Origin: Lobosporangium transversale
Taxonomy: Eukaryota; Mortierellomycota; Mortierellomycetes; Mortierellales; Mortierellaceae
Direction of reading: 5' to 3'
NCBI RefSeq assembly: GCF_002105155.1
Contig: NW_019028981.1
Span: forward strand, 1,094,501-1,158,500
Length of the DNA stretch: 64,000 nucleotides
Part shown: positions 10,684 to 22,100 of the stretch, piece by piece
Numbering within the stretch: position 1 is the stretch's first letter
How the letters are laid out: every line of letters begins with the position of its first letter
Notes under the pieces: model-generated
Databases searched by the model: none
Told to the model about the DNA's origin: nothing
What the model saw: the letters and a program-made list of their open reading frames with translations, nothing else
Translations under genes and position numbers: made by a program

Positions 10684-11060
10684 TATCGCCAATTTCGACT
10701 AAAGCTTGTAAACCAACTTTTATTATTATCTAAGTCCCAAGTTGTCATCGAGCAAAGCAATTCAAAGAGGAGCCTAGAAGCTGGTGAGTCCCCGGAGGCT
10801 ACTTTCAAGGTATCAAAAGGCCCATACATTACTAAAAACTCTCTTCTAAATCCTCAGTGACATCTACCGGAATTTCGTTTCCCGATAAAACCAAAGAAAG
10901 TAATGGTAGGGTTAAGAGTAGAAGGACATGTGAAAACTGCAGGATTAAGAGCCTTAGAGAAGACAAGAAGCCCACCTCGCGATCAGAATGGGCATGCGTT
11001 ATATGTAAGGCTCCTCTTTGCTTGAAAGCAAAGTAGAATAACTTTGAAGAATATCACATC
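10383..11060 (+). pseudogene. piggyBac-type (PGBD) transposase relic
   Basis: Three landmarks of DDE_Tnp_1_7 transposases occur in order but in different frames. They are GGVDIADQFR at about 10527-10556 (the conserved GGVDxxDQ), TPLFLWLLDTSIVNSY at about 10580-10627, and a C-terminal Cys-rich finger with CENC, then SEWACVICKAPLCLKAK, at about 10935-11030. Stops and frameshifts separate them, and an A-run at 10650-10681 interrupts the reading frame. The gene is dead. Its N-terminal half is missing or unrecognisable, and the MITE lies directly upstream, possibly inserted within it. Confidence 0.75.
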
Positions 11061-12208
11061 AAATAGAGAGAAAAAATAAACCATATTATTTTCCGAACAA
11101 AATACATGTAAAAAACTACATGTACCCATTTTTGGTCGCAAAAAATCTTATTTTCACATTCAGGATACGAGATATCATTCCATGTACATAAGACAGTTGC
11201 CACCAATTTGCTCTCAATACTACTCAGATTGAATTTCATTGGTTACAGAAACAGATCAGTAATCATCACAAGCAGCGAATGATAAAGCATTATATGCTTT
11301 GAACAACAACAATGTCGGGTAGACAGAAACGTTTCTCGCTTCATGGTGGTTAAGGATTCTTTGCAGGCGAATGATGTGGTGGATCCACCGAGACGTAAAT
11401 ATTGAGCTATATTTCTGCTGAAGCGGCATCTCAATGCGTTTATAGCATAAGCCTTTGCACATTTTTATACATAATTAAATCGTGGGAAATAAACTTTCCA
11501 TGTGGCATCTGATCGTTCGTCACGTGTGTATTTAAATGCTTTCATAATGGAGATAAGGGAAAGATTGTTTAGAAGACAAGCTTTGTGTTGTTGTTGACTG
11601 TTGCTGCTGCGCCGACTACAAAGGCTACCAAAGACAAGTATCAAATATCACAAGAAAATAGCTAAATATTTTAAAAACCTTGCCTGTCTCTATAAAGCTC
11701 ATGATTCGCATGATTGTGGCTGGGATCCAGATTGTAAAAAAAAAAAAAAAAAAAAAAAAAAGAGCAAACTAAACGCCCTCTCATGTCCTTTCACCTTGAA
11801 GGAGAAACAAAGCGATAAAAAGATGCAAGTGCTACAGGCCAGGCCCTTTAATTGCGATCACCAGTCCAGAATGCACAGAAGCCTTTGAAACAAAGAAATT
11901 TTTTTCTGGAAGGAAAGGACAAGGGTTGGTGTGATTATCACACACATTCAAAAACATAGAAAACCCTTATTTTATTTTTTTTATCTCCTCTCTCTACTGT
12001 AAGCAAAAAAAAAAAAAAAAAAAAAAGATTAAAAAAACAGAAGCAATACCAGAAGCAGAACCAGGAAGCGAAGTAGCAATCACCTACGATTGCAAATCAA
12101 TCTTTTTTATTTTTTAATATTCTCATTCACTCACCCACTCGCCCATTCACCCATTCACCCATTCACACTCATTCTACGTGAACCTATATCTCTGACTGTT
12201 TATCTTAC
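11061..12208. other. Gap and probable promoter of the HAPSTR1-like gene
   Basis: No supported gene. Short frames at 11243-11462 and 11601-11888 show no recognisable family. From about 12060 the sequence becomes rich in CCCATTCACC repeats just upstream of the start codon at 12209, likely the 5' UTR. Confidence 0.45.
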
Positions 12209-13447
12209 ATGAGCAACAGGACCAACGCGCCTTTCAGGAATGAATCCAGCGGTTACAATCTTCGGAGTGGGAGCATGACTCAGAATCAAGGCCCCAATCA
12301 ACATCATTCATATCACCAGCAACATCCCTCCTCATCAGCCACCAATCTAACTTCTCTCCATAGTAACGACAGAGACACAACCACAACCCCTTCCCCAACC
12401 TCGGTGCCTGCGCCTCATCCTGCCAATATTTCCGCCGAAGCAGGGCCAGGACCTAGTCACGTTTTGGGTATGCCCCAACAACAGCAACAGCTCATATCCG
12501 AAGAGTCTTCTACAGAACAAATGTTATTGGCTTCTTTCAAAGCTGCGGCTCAGTCAGTGACACAGCTCTACAAAGATTCTCTCAAACATCAAAAAACCGA
12601 ACATGTCAAAGGCTATGATGCCGCCTTACAGGATCTTCTGACCTTTATTGCGAACCATCCATTAGTCCAGGCAAAGAAAAACCAAGGACAGACAGAGGAT
12701 GAAATTCGACATAATACCAGTCTTTCTGTCGACGACATCGTCACCTATTTGACCAATGCTCGATCCATGAACCGTGCTGCCATGGGGAACGATGTCCAAC
12801 AGCAGCAACAGCAACAGCAACAGCAACAACAGCATCAGTTGCAAGCTCAAGCTCAGGCACAGCACCGTGCACATGAGCAACAATTACAGCAGCAACTAAT
12901 GGAGCAACAACAACAACAACAGTTCCTTCGACATCAGCAACAACAGCAACACCATCAACAGCAAGAACAGGACTACCAGCAACCACAACAACAACAGCAC
13001 CAGCAACAACAACAACAACAACAACAGCAACAGCAACCGCAACAGCAGCAGAATCAATCACAGCAAGATCAAGAACAACAAGAACAGCAGCAACATGGCT
13101 TGCTTCAAACTTCATCCGACATTTTAGGAGTGTCTACTCCTGCATCTCCTACACCGCCTTTTCCAAGTGATGCCTTTACATTTACTGCGCCGATTTTCCA
13201 CCCAGGTTTAGATCAGACCAGCTTTCAAACTATCTTTCCAGGACCTGATGGTGGAATTGGACAGCAGATGTATGTGGATTCATTAAAACGACGGTATGCA
13301 TTACAAGACTATAATGGGGCGTCGAGTCGGATGACGATGGCAGGAACCAACGCAGCAAGGCTCTCGAACTCTATGACCATGGATTCTTTTTCTGCCTTTC
13401 ATGATCAACCACCTTTCAAACGTGGTAGAAGACGTGAAGGTGAATAA
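12209..13447 (+). CDS. HAPSTR1/C16orf72-like (DUF4588) poly-Q protein
   Basis: A single uninterrupted 412-residue frame. Residues about 103-185 contain EQMLLASFKAAAQSVTQLYK, then HVKGYDAALQDLLTFI and LSVDDIVTYLTNA. This matches the layout of the human HAPSTR1 core (FQNAATAVTNLYKES, a GYQ helix, then REDLISFL). Human HAPSTR1 partners the ubiquitin ligase HUWE1 in stress responses, mainly in the nucleus. Residues about 197-296 are an almost pure Gln tract with His, coded by mixed CAG/CAA. The C-terminus has a basic PFKRGRRREGE, a likely nuclear signal in the same place as the human one. The N-terminal 100 residues are disordered. Family call is from motif similarity; the function in fungi is inferred. 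Confidence 0.7.
   Translation: MSNRTNAPFRNESSGYNLRSGSMTQNQGPNQHHSYHQQHPSSSATNLTSLHSNDRDTTTTPSPTSVPAPHPANISAEAGPGPSHVLGMPQQQQQLISEESSTEQMLLASFKAAAQSVTQLYKDSLKHQKTEHVKGYDAALQDLLTFIANHPLVQAKKNQGQTEDEIRHNTSLSVDDIVTYLTNARSMNRAAMGNDVQQQQQQQQQQQQHQLQAQAQAQHRAHEQQLQQQLMEQQQQQQFLRHQQQQQHHQQQEQDYQQPQQQQHQQQQQQQQQQQQPQQQQNQSQQDQEQQEQQQHGLLQTSSDILGVSTPASPTPPFPSDAFTFTAPIFHPGLDQTSFQTIFPGPDGGIGQQMYVDSLKRRYALQDYNGASSRMTMAGTNAARLSNSMTMDSFSAFHDQPPFKRGRRREGE
12797..13096 (+). repeat. Coding CAG/CAA repeat (poly-Gln)
   Basis: About 300 bases of interrupted CAG/CAA codons inside the HAPSTR1-like gene. Codon mixing suggests selection for Gln rather than recent slippage alone. Confidence 0.9.
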
Positions 13448-13473
13448 GAAGGGAATCCTTTTTATCCAAAGGG

Positions 13474-13518
<45 letters not shown>

Positions 13519-14163
13519 AGTCGACATGTGGAACATTTCAATTTGCGCAGGGAATATTTGCGTATCAAAGCTGGAGAGAAGGGCATTTGTAAATGATAAT
13601 GTACCTTTTTTTTCTCTTTCTTTTTATTCTCTTTTTTATCCGCCAAGCTTAATCACTCAATGTAGAACAAAAAAAAACACCTTTGTATACTTTTTTTTTT
13701 TTTTTTTTTTTTTCTTTCTTTCTAAAGTACTGTTCTTTTGCATTTCCAACTCTATATCTCTCCTCTCTCAATTTTCTTTTTTCTTTTTTTTTCCTTTTTC
13801 TTTTTTTTTCTTTTCTTTACCACAATTGTAAATGTAATATGGCAATAAACTTTTACTTCAATAAATGTGCGCATGCTTTTTGGTTTAGTTTTTTAAGTGA
13901 TAGATGTATATTGATATTTCTGTGTTCAGATATCTCATGTTTATTTAAACTATTATTTGTCTATGGTTAATTGGTTAATTGTAACATGTAAATGAATGTT
14001 CATATTTCTCCCTTTATTGGAAAGATTTTTTGTTATTGTTGTTGTTGTTATTGTCTATTCTATTTCTATCATGTCTATTTTCTTTATTTTAGTTGTTATT
14101 GTTGGATGATGGATGAATAATAATGCTGTACTGTGGTAAATATATTGTTTTGTATTGTATTGT
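13448..14163. other. Convergent 3' gap with long homopolymers
   Basis: Separates two convergent genes. Contains an A-run of about 44 at 13471-13514 and T-rich tracts near 13689-13813. No gene seen. Confidence 0.6.
13844..13865 (+). terminator. Two AATAAA poly(A) signals
   Basis: AATAAA occurs at 13844 and again at 13860, about 400 bases after the stop codon of the HAPSTR1-like gene. It suits the 3' end of that transcript, by motif only. Confidence 0.4.
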
Positions 14164-15477
14164 TTATGCAAACCAAGACTCAATCTCCTTTGCAACACCA
14201 TCGTCCGCATTAGAACCGATCACTCGGTCTGCCAACTTCTTCATGTCGGCATGTCCATTCCCCATACAAAGTCCCAACCCTGCGACCTGTAACATCTCTG
14301 CATCATTCAAAAGGTCACCAAAGGCCACCACGTCATCGTGTGCGATCCCCTGAGACTTACAGTAGTTGATTAGTCCAAGTCCCTTGTTGACACCTGCAGC
14401 TGAAATTTCTAAAAAGTACATCCCAGAGTATGTGATGGATATTTGTGGTGATGCAATTGAAATTGAGTTTGAGACATTTCCTGCTAGTGCTGCTTCTGCA
14501 TCTATTCCCGCAGATTCGACCCCTGTTGTGCCTGTGCCTGTGCCTGTCATTCTCTCTGTGTTCGTCGTTGTCGGGTTGATTGAACGTAAAGTAGGGGGCA
14601 AAGATTCAAAGAGATCTGGTGCAGATCGGTTGCGATCCAATGCCATCAATTTAACAATTCCTCCTTTTGGCATCCCGGTACTTTCAGAGGGGACCAAAAG
14701 GGATTGCAGGAATGTCTCCATAGATTCTCGCAAGACTGTATACTCGTAATAGATGGCATGCTTCCGATGAAGCTCCCAGGTCCGATCACAAACAAAAGTT
14801 GTGTCTGGAGCGTAGATGACCTCTCCAGTCTTTTCGTCCTTGCCCAAGAACCAGATGACTTCACAGGCAAAGCCTGGTCTTCCAGCCATTCGCGGCTCAT
14901 TGCTTTGATCGTTTTCAAGGGGAGGCAATGGTCTTAAATCCCCGCCAAGGCCCATTTCATTTGGATTTTTACTGAGAGGAATCCGACTCTTGGGGGTTCC
15001 GTAGGTTGAAATCTCTGAGCGGAGTTGTTGAACCACAACAGTAGCTTGATCCAGGGGGATGAACTGAGGATGAGTGATGACTTTAGTGCGGGGGTTATAA
15101 TTGAGAGCACCATTGCAACAGATCACCGCATCGGGAATTACGATTCCTTCAAAGAGATCGATCACTAATTGGACCGATCGTGGAGATCGTCCGGAGGCGA
15201 GCATGATCTGGACATTGTTGCTGTTGTCATGGCTGTTACTACTGCCACCATTGTTGATGATGTCACCCTGGCCATTGATCTGTTGATCGCTTTGATTGTC
15301 AGTAATGGGAGAGGATTGAAGAGCAGGACCGGCTTTGGCCTGTTGAAGAAGGGAAAGTGCGTTGATGGAACGACGGGTGATGGAATGTTGACGATTGAGA
15401 AGAGTGCCATCTAAATCAAATACGACTAATCGAGGCAGCCTTGTTGTATGGTGAAACGCAATGGGCTTCTTGTGCAT
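14164..15477 (-). CDS. Cof-type HAD-superfamily phosphatase
   Basis: A single-exon frame of 437 residues. Motif I is VVFDLDGTLLN with the nucleophile Asp21 and acid/base Asp23. Motif II is ASGRSPRSV, the motif III Lys lies in VNKGLGLINYC, and motif IV is FGDLLNDAEML near residue 390. This is the Cof/IIB subclass that hydrolyses sugar phosphates, flavin nucleotides or similar substrates; the exact substrate cannot be read. Two low-complexity inserts (Asn/Ser/Gln-rich near residues 55-80 and Thr/Gly-rich near 305-325) lengthen it beyond the usual ~270-300 residues. The length of the cap domain between motifs II and III fits IIB. No targeting signal is evident. Confidence 0.9.
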   Translation of the reverse strand: MHKKPIAFHHTTRLPRLVVFDLDGTLLNRQHSITRRSINALSLLQQAKAGPALQSSPITDNQSDQQINGQGDIINNGGSSNSHDNSNNVQIMLASGRSPRSVQLVIDLFEGIVIPDAVICCNGALNYNPRTKVITHPQFIPLDQATVVVQQLRSEISTYGTPKSRIPLSKNPNEMGLGGDLRPLPPLENDQSNEPRMAGRPGFACEVIWFLGKDEKTGEVIYAPDTTFVCDRTWELHRKHAIYYEYTVLRESMETFLQSLLVPSESTGMPKGGIVKLMALDRNRSAPDLFESLPPTLRSINPTTTNTERMTGTGTGTTGVESAGIDAEAALAGNVSNSISIASPQISITYSGMYFLEISAAGVNKGLGLINYCKSQGIAHDDVVAFGDLLNDAEMLQVAGLGLCMGNGHADMKKLADRVIGSNADDGVAKEIESWFA

Positions 15478-16090
15478 CGTTTCTTTTCAAGTAAGCGTCT
15501 TTTGGTTGGTGTTGTGTGGTTTTGTTTTGCTTCTTGCGTGTTTTACTTTTTATTTTTTATTTTTTTCTTTTATTGAATGGTCAAATGGTGTGAGTTGTAT
15601 GGTATAATAATAATAAAAAAAAATAAAAAAAAAAAAAAAAAAAGACTTTTTTGATGTTGCTGAAAAGTAAAGAGTTTTTGTTGGTTGACTTTTTTATTTT
15701 TTTTTTTTTTTCCTTCTTCTACTTCAATGCTAGTCTACATTTAAACAGTAAATATATCTATAATATTTATCTTGGGCTTGCATAGCATAGACTTTTTTTT
15801 TTTTTTTTTTTTTTTTACCTGACTTACAGATCGATAATCGGAAATAGTTTTTTTAGATCATTAGGTCAATTTTTTTTATGCTTGCTTGCACTTTTTTGCT
15901 CTTCCACATGGATATTTCCAGAAGACATGACATGAAAGCTAAAAAAGTAAAGTACAAAAAAGCAAGCCATATCCCAACTATGTTGCGGTACATGAACTGA
16001 ATGTAGACTAGAGATTGACTTTGGACGCGAAAGTAATTGACTAGGAGTCATATGCTTTTTTTTTTTTTTTTCCTTCAAGTGGATATGTCA

Positions 16091-16216
16091 TTACGGAGGG
16101 CTGGGAGGCGCAAGAGGAAGAGGAAGGGGGTGAGGAGGCGAGGAGGTGAGGGGGGAGGGGGAAAGTGAAAAAGGGAAGGGAAGGGAAGGAGGGAAGGGAA
16201 GGGAAGGGGAGGGAGG
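16091..16216 (+). repeat. G-rich purine tract with G-quadruplex pattern
   Basis: Almost pure purine over about 125 bases on the plus strand. From about 16173 it becomes GGGAAGGGAAGGGAAGG-type repeats, enough G-triplets for a G-quadruplex or a triplex. Confidence 0.8.
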
Positions 16217-17378
16217 ACTTGTAGACCATAGCTGCGGGAAATGAAGGATCGACAGATCCTAAAGAAAAGAAAAGAAAAAAAAAAAATGCAAAAAAAAAAA
16301 TGTAAAAAATACGCCACCAAAAAAAAAAAAAAAAAAAAAAAGCTGTAATTTGTTTCAAAGGGTAGCTGACTCAAAATTCAAGACATTATCAAGATCATCT
16401 TGAACAAGGTCAATCAAATGGTTGCGTTACAATGGAAAAAAGAATAAGGTCCATTTCTGCAAGTCAAACAGACATTCACATACTCGAGTATGAGAATGAT
16501 TGTAAGATCGTAACGAGATATAGTTCAGCTCTTTGGGTGTCTTGGCTCCGAACATGGATCCGATATGCATGTATATATCATAGCATGTACATCTATACAT
16601 GTGTATTAACATTCATAGATATTTATATACCATCAAATACCGCCATGATAATAAAGTTTGTTTAAAATTATTGGGCCATACATAAGGTATATGAATTACT
16701 CTATTTGTTCATCTTGTGGGCAGCGACGATCACTCTCAATAAATAAAATAGATTAAAAAAAAAAAAAAAAAAAAAAGAATCGTTTTTTGCCTTTTTTAGC
16801 AAAAAAGTAAAAAGGGTTACGCAAGAAAGGTTAGTCAAGGCATCGCGCATCGAGATGAAACATGACGCAGGGGCACAGGCATGAATATCTGGGACCAATC
16901 ATGCATGCATGGCTTATGCTCGGTGGATCCTGTTTGTCGTAATGGTGCATTTCAGGTTCTTGAGAAAAAAAAAAAAAACCCTGTGCAATGCAGTATTGGA
17001 TCCTGACATGAACTTTTTTACACCAACTGACCGACATGCTTTTCACTTGACTCATTATATGCATCAAATGGATTCATTAAATGCATCAAATGATCTTTAT
17101 TTTTTTTATTTTTTATTTTTTTTTTTTTAATTTACAAATTTATAAAGACGTTTATTTGTAATGGTTGAGGAATGGTCTATATTTTAGCATCACTTGATTT
17201 ATTTGTAAGTGCCACATTAGGCTTTTCTTGAATGCTCTTTCCAGGTAAAATATGGGAGCAGGATTAACCGTCTGGAATATGATTTGTCCATTCAAATTAA
17301 AGAGGGTTAGTCGTATATGCAATTATCAAAGTAACAGGCGTCTTTTTTTTTTTTTTTTTTTTTTGACAATGATGGTTG

Positions 17379-17410
<32 letters not shown>

Positions 17411-17687
17411 AGGGCGAACAAGATCCAAAGACCTAGATTCACTTGAATGCAGGCCGCAGGGTCCATCAACGAAGCCTCAAGATTCAAACAATGGACAGAT
17501 CAACGATACGATGTACAAAACAGTGCAATTGGTTCTCTTTTTTTTTTTTTTTTCTTGTGAAAGGCACATGGAATATCAGAGCCCAAGGCGTATCGTCTAT
17601 TCTGTGGCTCTGCAAGTTCTACTTGCTGCTATCCTTACTTCTACTCCAGTGATACAAAACACTCACAAGGTATGTAATGAGGCACCA

Positions 17688-17770
17688 ATAGAGGTTCTCC
17701 TACAAATGTGTGCCTCTATGCCTCAATGCCTCTCCTCTATGCCTCTAGGCGCTTTCTTTCTTTGGTGCCT
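17688..17770. repeat. Short GCCTCTAT tandem cluster
   Basis: Variants of ATGCCTC and GCCTCTAT occur about six times in 80 bases, a degenerate minisatellite. Confidence 0.45.
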
Positions 17771-18483
17771 CGTGTATGTGTTTGTCTGTCTGCTCCGCTC
17801 TAGCCTCCATGCAAGCAATTTGCCTCGACCAAAGAAAATAGCGCGTCCATTCTTCTGGAAACCGAAGATCGGTAATCTATAATGGAATATCCTAATATGC
17901 ATATATACTTATTTCCAATTTAAAATTTTTAATTCAACGACTATCAAGTGAACTAGGAGGTTTTTAAAAAAGAGGACAAACTGAAGACATGAATAGACAC
18001 CAAAGCTGGTCATGGGATTGGTTTAGGAATATTAACATCCTTTTTTGGTCTTTATCAATGTTGATCATTTCGTCATCTTAGCGTATAAAAGGGAATGTTA
18101 CAAGCTTTACATTGAGACAACAGCGACGAAGGAGTTAAAAAAATTAGACCGATTTTTTTTCTAAAATGATCAACAGTATTTTTTTGGTGGCACAAGGACG
18201 ATGATCAAAAAGTAAAAAAACGATGAACATTAGAAGTCTTTCTTTTTCTTTTTTTTTTTAGTTGTCTAGAAAGGAGTATTTAAAAGATGAACGAAAGTAG
18301 TAATGAGTGAGAAAGCGAAATGTGGTTACTGGAAAAGCAGGTCTTCTTGCCCAAGAAAGCTGGACAAGACAAGCAAAAACTTTGTGTGTTGGACTGTCTG
18401 GACAAATGGGAGCATGCTTGACTTGGCCATAAAAAATTTATAACCAAAAAAAATAAAAAAAATAAAAAAGGACAAAAAGAGAG

Positions 18484-18490
18484 TATAAAA
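18484..18490 (+). promoter_or_regulatory. TATA-like box
   Basis: TATAAAA followed by a pyrimidine-rich stretch. It could serve the F-box gene 630 bases downstream if the leader is long or spliced (a GTAAGA donor occurs near 18641). Motif only. Confidence 0.3.
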
Positions 18491-19116
18491 AGCCATGGCA
18501 AATGCTTCAAAACCTTTGATTCTCTTTTCGCCTTCCTTGTTACCTTTCTAGCCCTTTAGATTATGCCCTCTCTGTTCATCCTTTACACTCACTCTCTGCC
18601 GAATTACTTTCATTGCTACCGTTGCTGTCTCTTTCTTTGGTAAGAAAAATATTGTTAGTCGTCACCTGACCACATCCGCCTTTGAATACTGTCATAATTG
18701 CAATGTTGTTTCCCCCTTCCTTTCTTTTTTTGTTGATCTCTTAACATGTGTGTGGTGTGGATAGACTTGTGGATGGTCTGTTCGTAACATGTGGCGAATG
18801 ACATGTAGCCTCAGAAATAATAATAAAAAGAATAAAAAGATGCACAGCTAGACAGTGTACATACCAAAAGTACCATCTCCAATTCAGAGTCATAACCTTT
18901 CTTCCTATTTAATTTCTTTCTGCATTTTAGTTTCATCACACTGAATAGTGTGTAGCTCTCACGAGAGAAAAAAATAAAATAAAATAAAACGTAAGAACGG
19001 CCTAAGCGTTACATTTTTATTTTTTTACTTTTTTAAAATTAAACGACGTACTCATCAAGTAACAGCATTCATACACTTTACGGCATTATCACCACCTTGA
19101 TTTTTCATTATCGACC

Positions 19117-22100
19117 ATGTCGACAACGCCGCATCCTTCCCAACAACAACTGTCTTCTCCGTTGTTCATCCCAGAGCTGTTTCATCATATTACATACTAT
19201 CTCTTGATTGACACTACTCGAAGCAAACAGGACCAAGATCTTAACCAGTATGCGAGTCTGAAGTTTTCCTATATTCCTATTACCTTTAAAATGCTGCATC
19301 GCGATATATCCGAGCACGGGCCCAGTCTCAGGAGTTTAAAGTCCTGGCCCATCCTAATACGTGATCCCTATGTCATCTCATCTTTATTAGACTTGAATTT
19401 GGCGGAATTGAACTCGCTGCCCATCATCAGTCCTTGCATCAACAACAGAAGTATAAACACGAATACTTGTCTGATCCTGCCGATCTCTACCCCGAAAGGC
19501 TGCGCTTAAAACTTCATACACCCGGACAAACACTCGTTATCTGTGCACAAGTCTGTCGATTTTGGTCTCAGCAACTTCTTCCGTTGCTTTGGCACACGAT
19601 CCGCATCAACCAGTTTGATAAAGTTGAGTCTCTCCTTTTATCTGCGTTCAAGTTAACTACTCCAGCCTCCCTTGGATCTGCCCTCTCATTTCCGAAGGAC
19701 GCCCGTGGATCTCCTTACTGTTCACGCCGCTTGGATACAGCTCTTTCCTCTCAGGAAGAGTCAACGTTTGTTTATTCTGAAAACAGGTCCGTACCATGTA
19801 TTCCTGGACGCTATCAAACGTATCATTAACAATCAAGCAATTCTGACACTGTAATTTTTTACTTCCTATCCTTTTATTTCCTCATTCAGTTCTTTGATCC
19901 ACTCTTCAGCTCCGTCTATTCCTTCTTCTTCTTTTCCACCACCCAAAACTACTCATAGTACCTCATCCCCTATCAGCAGTATTTCTGTGGTACCAGGACA
20001 CATCTCTGCTGGCATAATCAGCAACGGTCACCTCATCCGTTGTATCTATCTAGTCAACGCTGACTCAGCCTATATATTTAACCATCCCAACGTCTCAGAG
20101 TTATTGGAATTTACTTGCACTTTATTGCCAAGTATGGATAACCTGGAGCAAGTCGAGAATATTATCGCTAGGAACATCCATAAACGACTGAAGCGACTAA
20201 GAATTGGTCGGACTCTCAACCGTCGATGCAGTTCCGATACACAACACCATCCTAACTCTTACCCTGTAAACCGCTACGGCAGCGCCGGTAATAGCGGCAA
20301 TATTACAACAATACATGACCAGCCTGAACCATTGATCCATCATAGTGGTAGTGAGACCGGATCAGACTCAAGCTCAGATGTACGACATTCCCGAGGAGCA
20401 TCTCGTCAGTTTCAACAACGACAAAGCACACATAGATCTTCTCACAGAGCCCATCGCTCCAACCGTTACCATGCCAACATTCTTCCTACATTTCCTCACC
20501 CAGAAAGCAATGCCCGTTCATGTCCCTCTCTCCAAAAGGATTTACATTACTCTCCATACAAGGCTCGAAGGCTTAATCGTATCTACTCCGACGGCGACCT
20601 TTATGCTTCTAGATCTCAAGTCCTGGAGCCAAATGTCGAAACAAGCTTTTCTGTACGTTCGTAGCTATGCTTCCCCCTTTCATTCTTGAATTTAATATCG
20701 TAATCTTCGGGAATATTTTCTAATCGGCCGGCATTGTCCATTTTTTTACTTTACAAGCAGCATTTCTGGTCCGCTGAGGATCACAGAGATACGACAGTGG
20801 GGTCTGACCACCAGAAACAACAGCAGCATTATCCAAACTCGCATGATGGAACTTCAGCGATCCGAAATATCCTTATGGAGGGTATTATCCGCCAAGCAGC
20901 TCGACCGGTGCTCTTGACCCATCTTTCACTGATGCAGTATGAATTTATAATGGAAGAATGGGTTGAGATGATGCAACTGATGCCCTTACTACAAGAGTTG
21001 GATCTAGACATTATCGCAATATTACCAGAAACAGCAGCAGAAACGTTTAGTGACGAGGATCATGTGGGCAGGGGAAGCGGTGGACATATAGCTTTACCAG
21101 ACAGCTACCATGCACAAACGCATTACAGAGGGCAAGCTCAACCGCAGCAGCATGATAGGCAAATCTCTTCTTCTTTACATGAAATGGACACTTCCCCATA
21201 CGACACCATGATGGATGAGGCAGAGATAGTTCATGATTCGACGCAAAAGAGCACAGTAGTAGATGGCGAAAATTATTTCGACATGTTATTAGCTGATGTG
21301 AATGTTCAACATGATGCTACATATTCGACAGCAAGTGCCAGTGGCTGGCCTGGTAACAATGCAAGATTATCCGCCGGCAGCAGCAGCAGCAACAGTGGTA
21401 GTGCGGGAGAAAGCTTCAGCAGTTTCCAGCGTCAATTTGAATATCAACGACTTGTAGATGACGACGAACTCGACGAAGATATTACCGATGTCCGTTCATC
21501 ATCAACACATAAAATTCAGTTCCAATCTATCCGATCTTTAATCTTCCGCGGCAAGATCATCATCCCAGAGCTGCTTGAATACCTTCCCAACCTTGAGAAT
21601 TTAGCATTAGAGGAAGCTCCACAAGAATCAAAGGAATCAAGGATGATGGAACATGCTGACCATCAGAAACCCGCACAATCATTACAACCATTCGCAATCT
21701 CAGAACTGGGTAACATGATATCAAAGTATTGTCCCCACATCTGTCGCCTTGTCCTAAATGAACCCTCGCTTCAGACAAACTGCCGATGGGCATCACATGT
21801 ATCACTACTCCTGCGTGCAATTCCTCAGTTGCTTCACTTTGTGGCTGCAACGCAGTTAGTGATCCAGAATCAGGACATTATGGAGGCCTTGCTTCACTTC
21901 CATGGAGAGCATCTTCAGTCCTTCCTTGTTCTGGATGAATCCATGAGCCCAGATGATGGATTTTATTCATCTCAGCAACAACAGCAGCCGCAGCATGACT
22001 CCTCCTTTTCCTCCGAGAGTGGCTTTTACCATCATCCACTCCACAATGACTCCTATGGCCATGGTCAATATCATCAATGGGTTCGACTTCGTCAACTTTA

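Larger units (their letters stand above)
15478..19116. other. Large gap without a supported gene
   Basis: 3.6 kb with many A/T homopolymers. It contains a G-rich purine tract (listed), a cluster of TGCCTCTATGCCTC variants near 17680-17770, and a TATA-like box near 18484. Short frames here are produced by T-runs or lack family features. Confidence 0.5.

Noticed and set aside
12741-13115. Antisense frame in the poly-Q region (Val/Ala-rich)
   Set aside because: A shadow of CAG/CAA codons on the other strand.
13526-13970. Overlapping Phe-rich plus frames
   Set aside because: Produced by T-runs in the 3' gap.
20345-20689. Alternative frame within the F-box gene
   Set aside because: The downstream exon joins in phase only with the other frame via the GTACGT donor at 20653.
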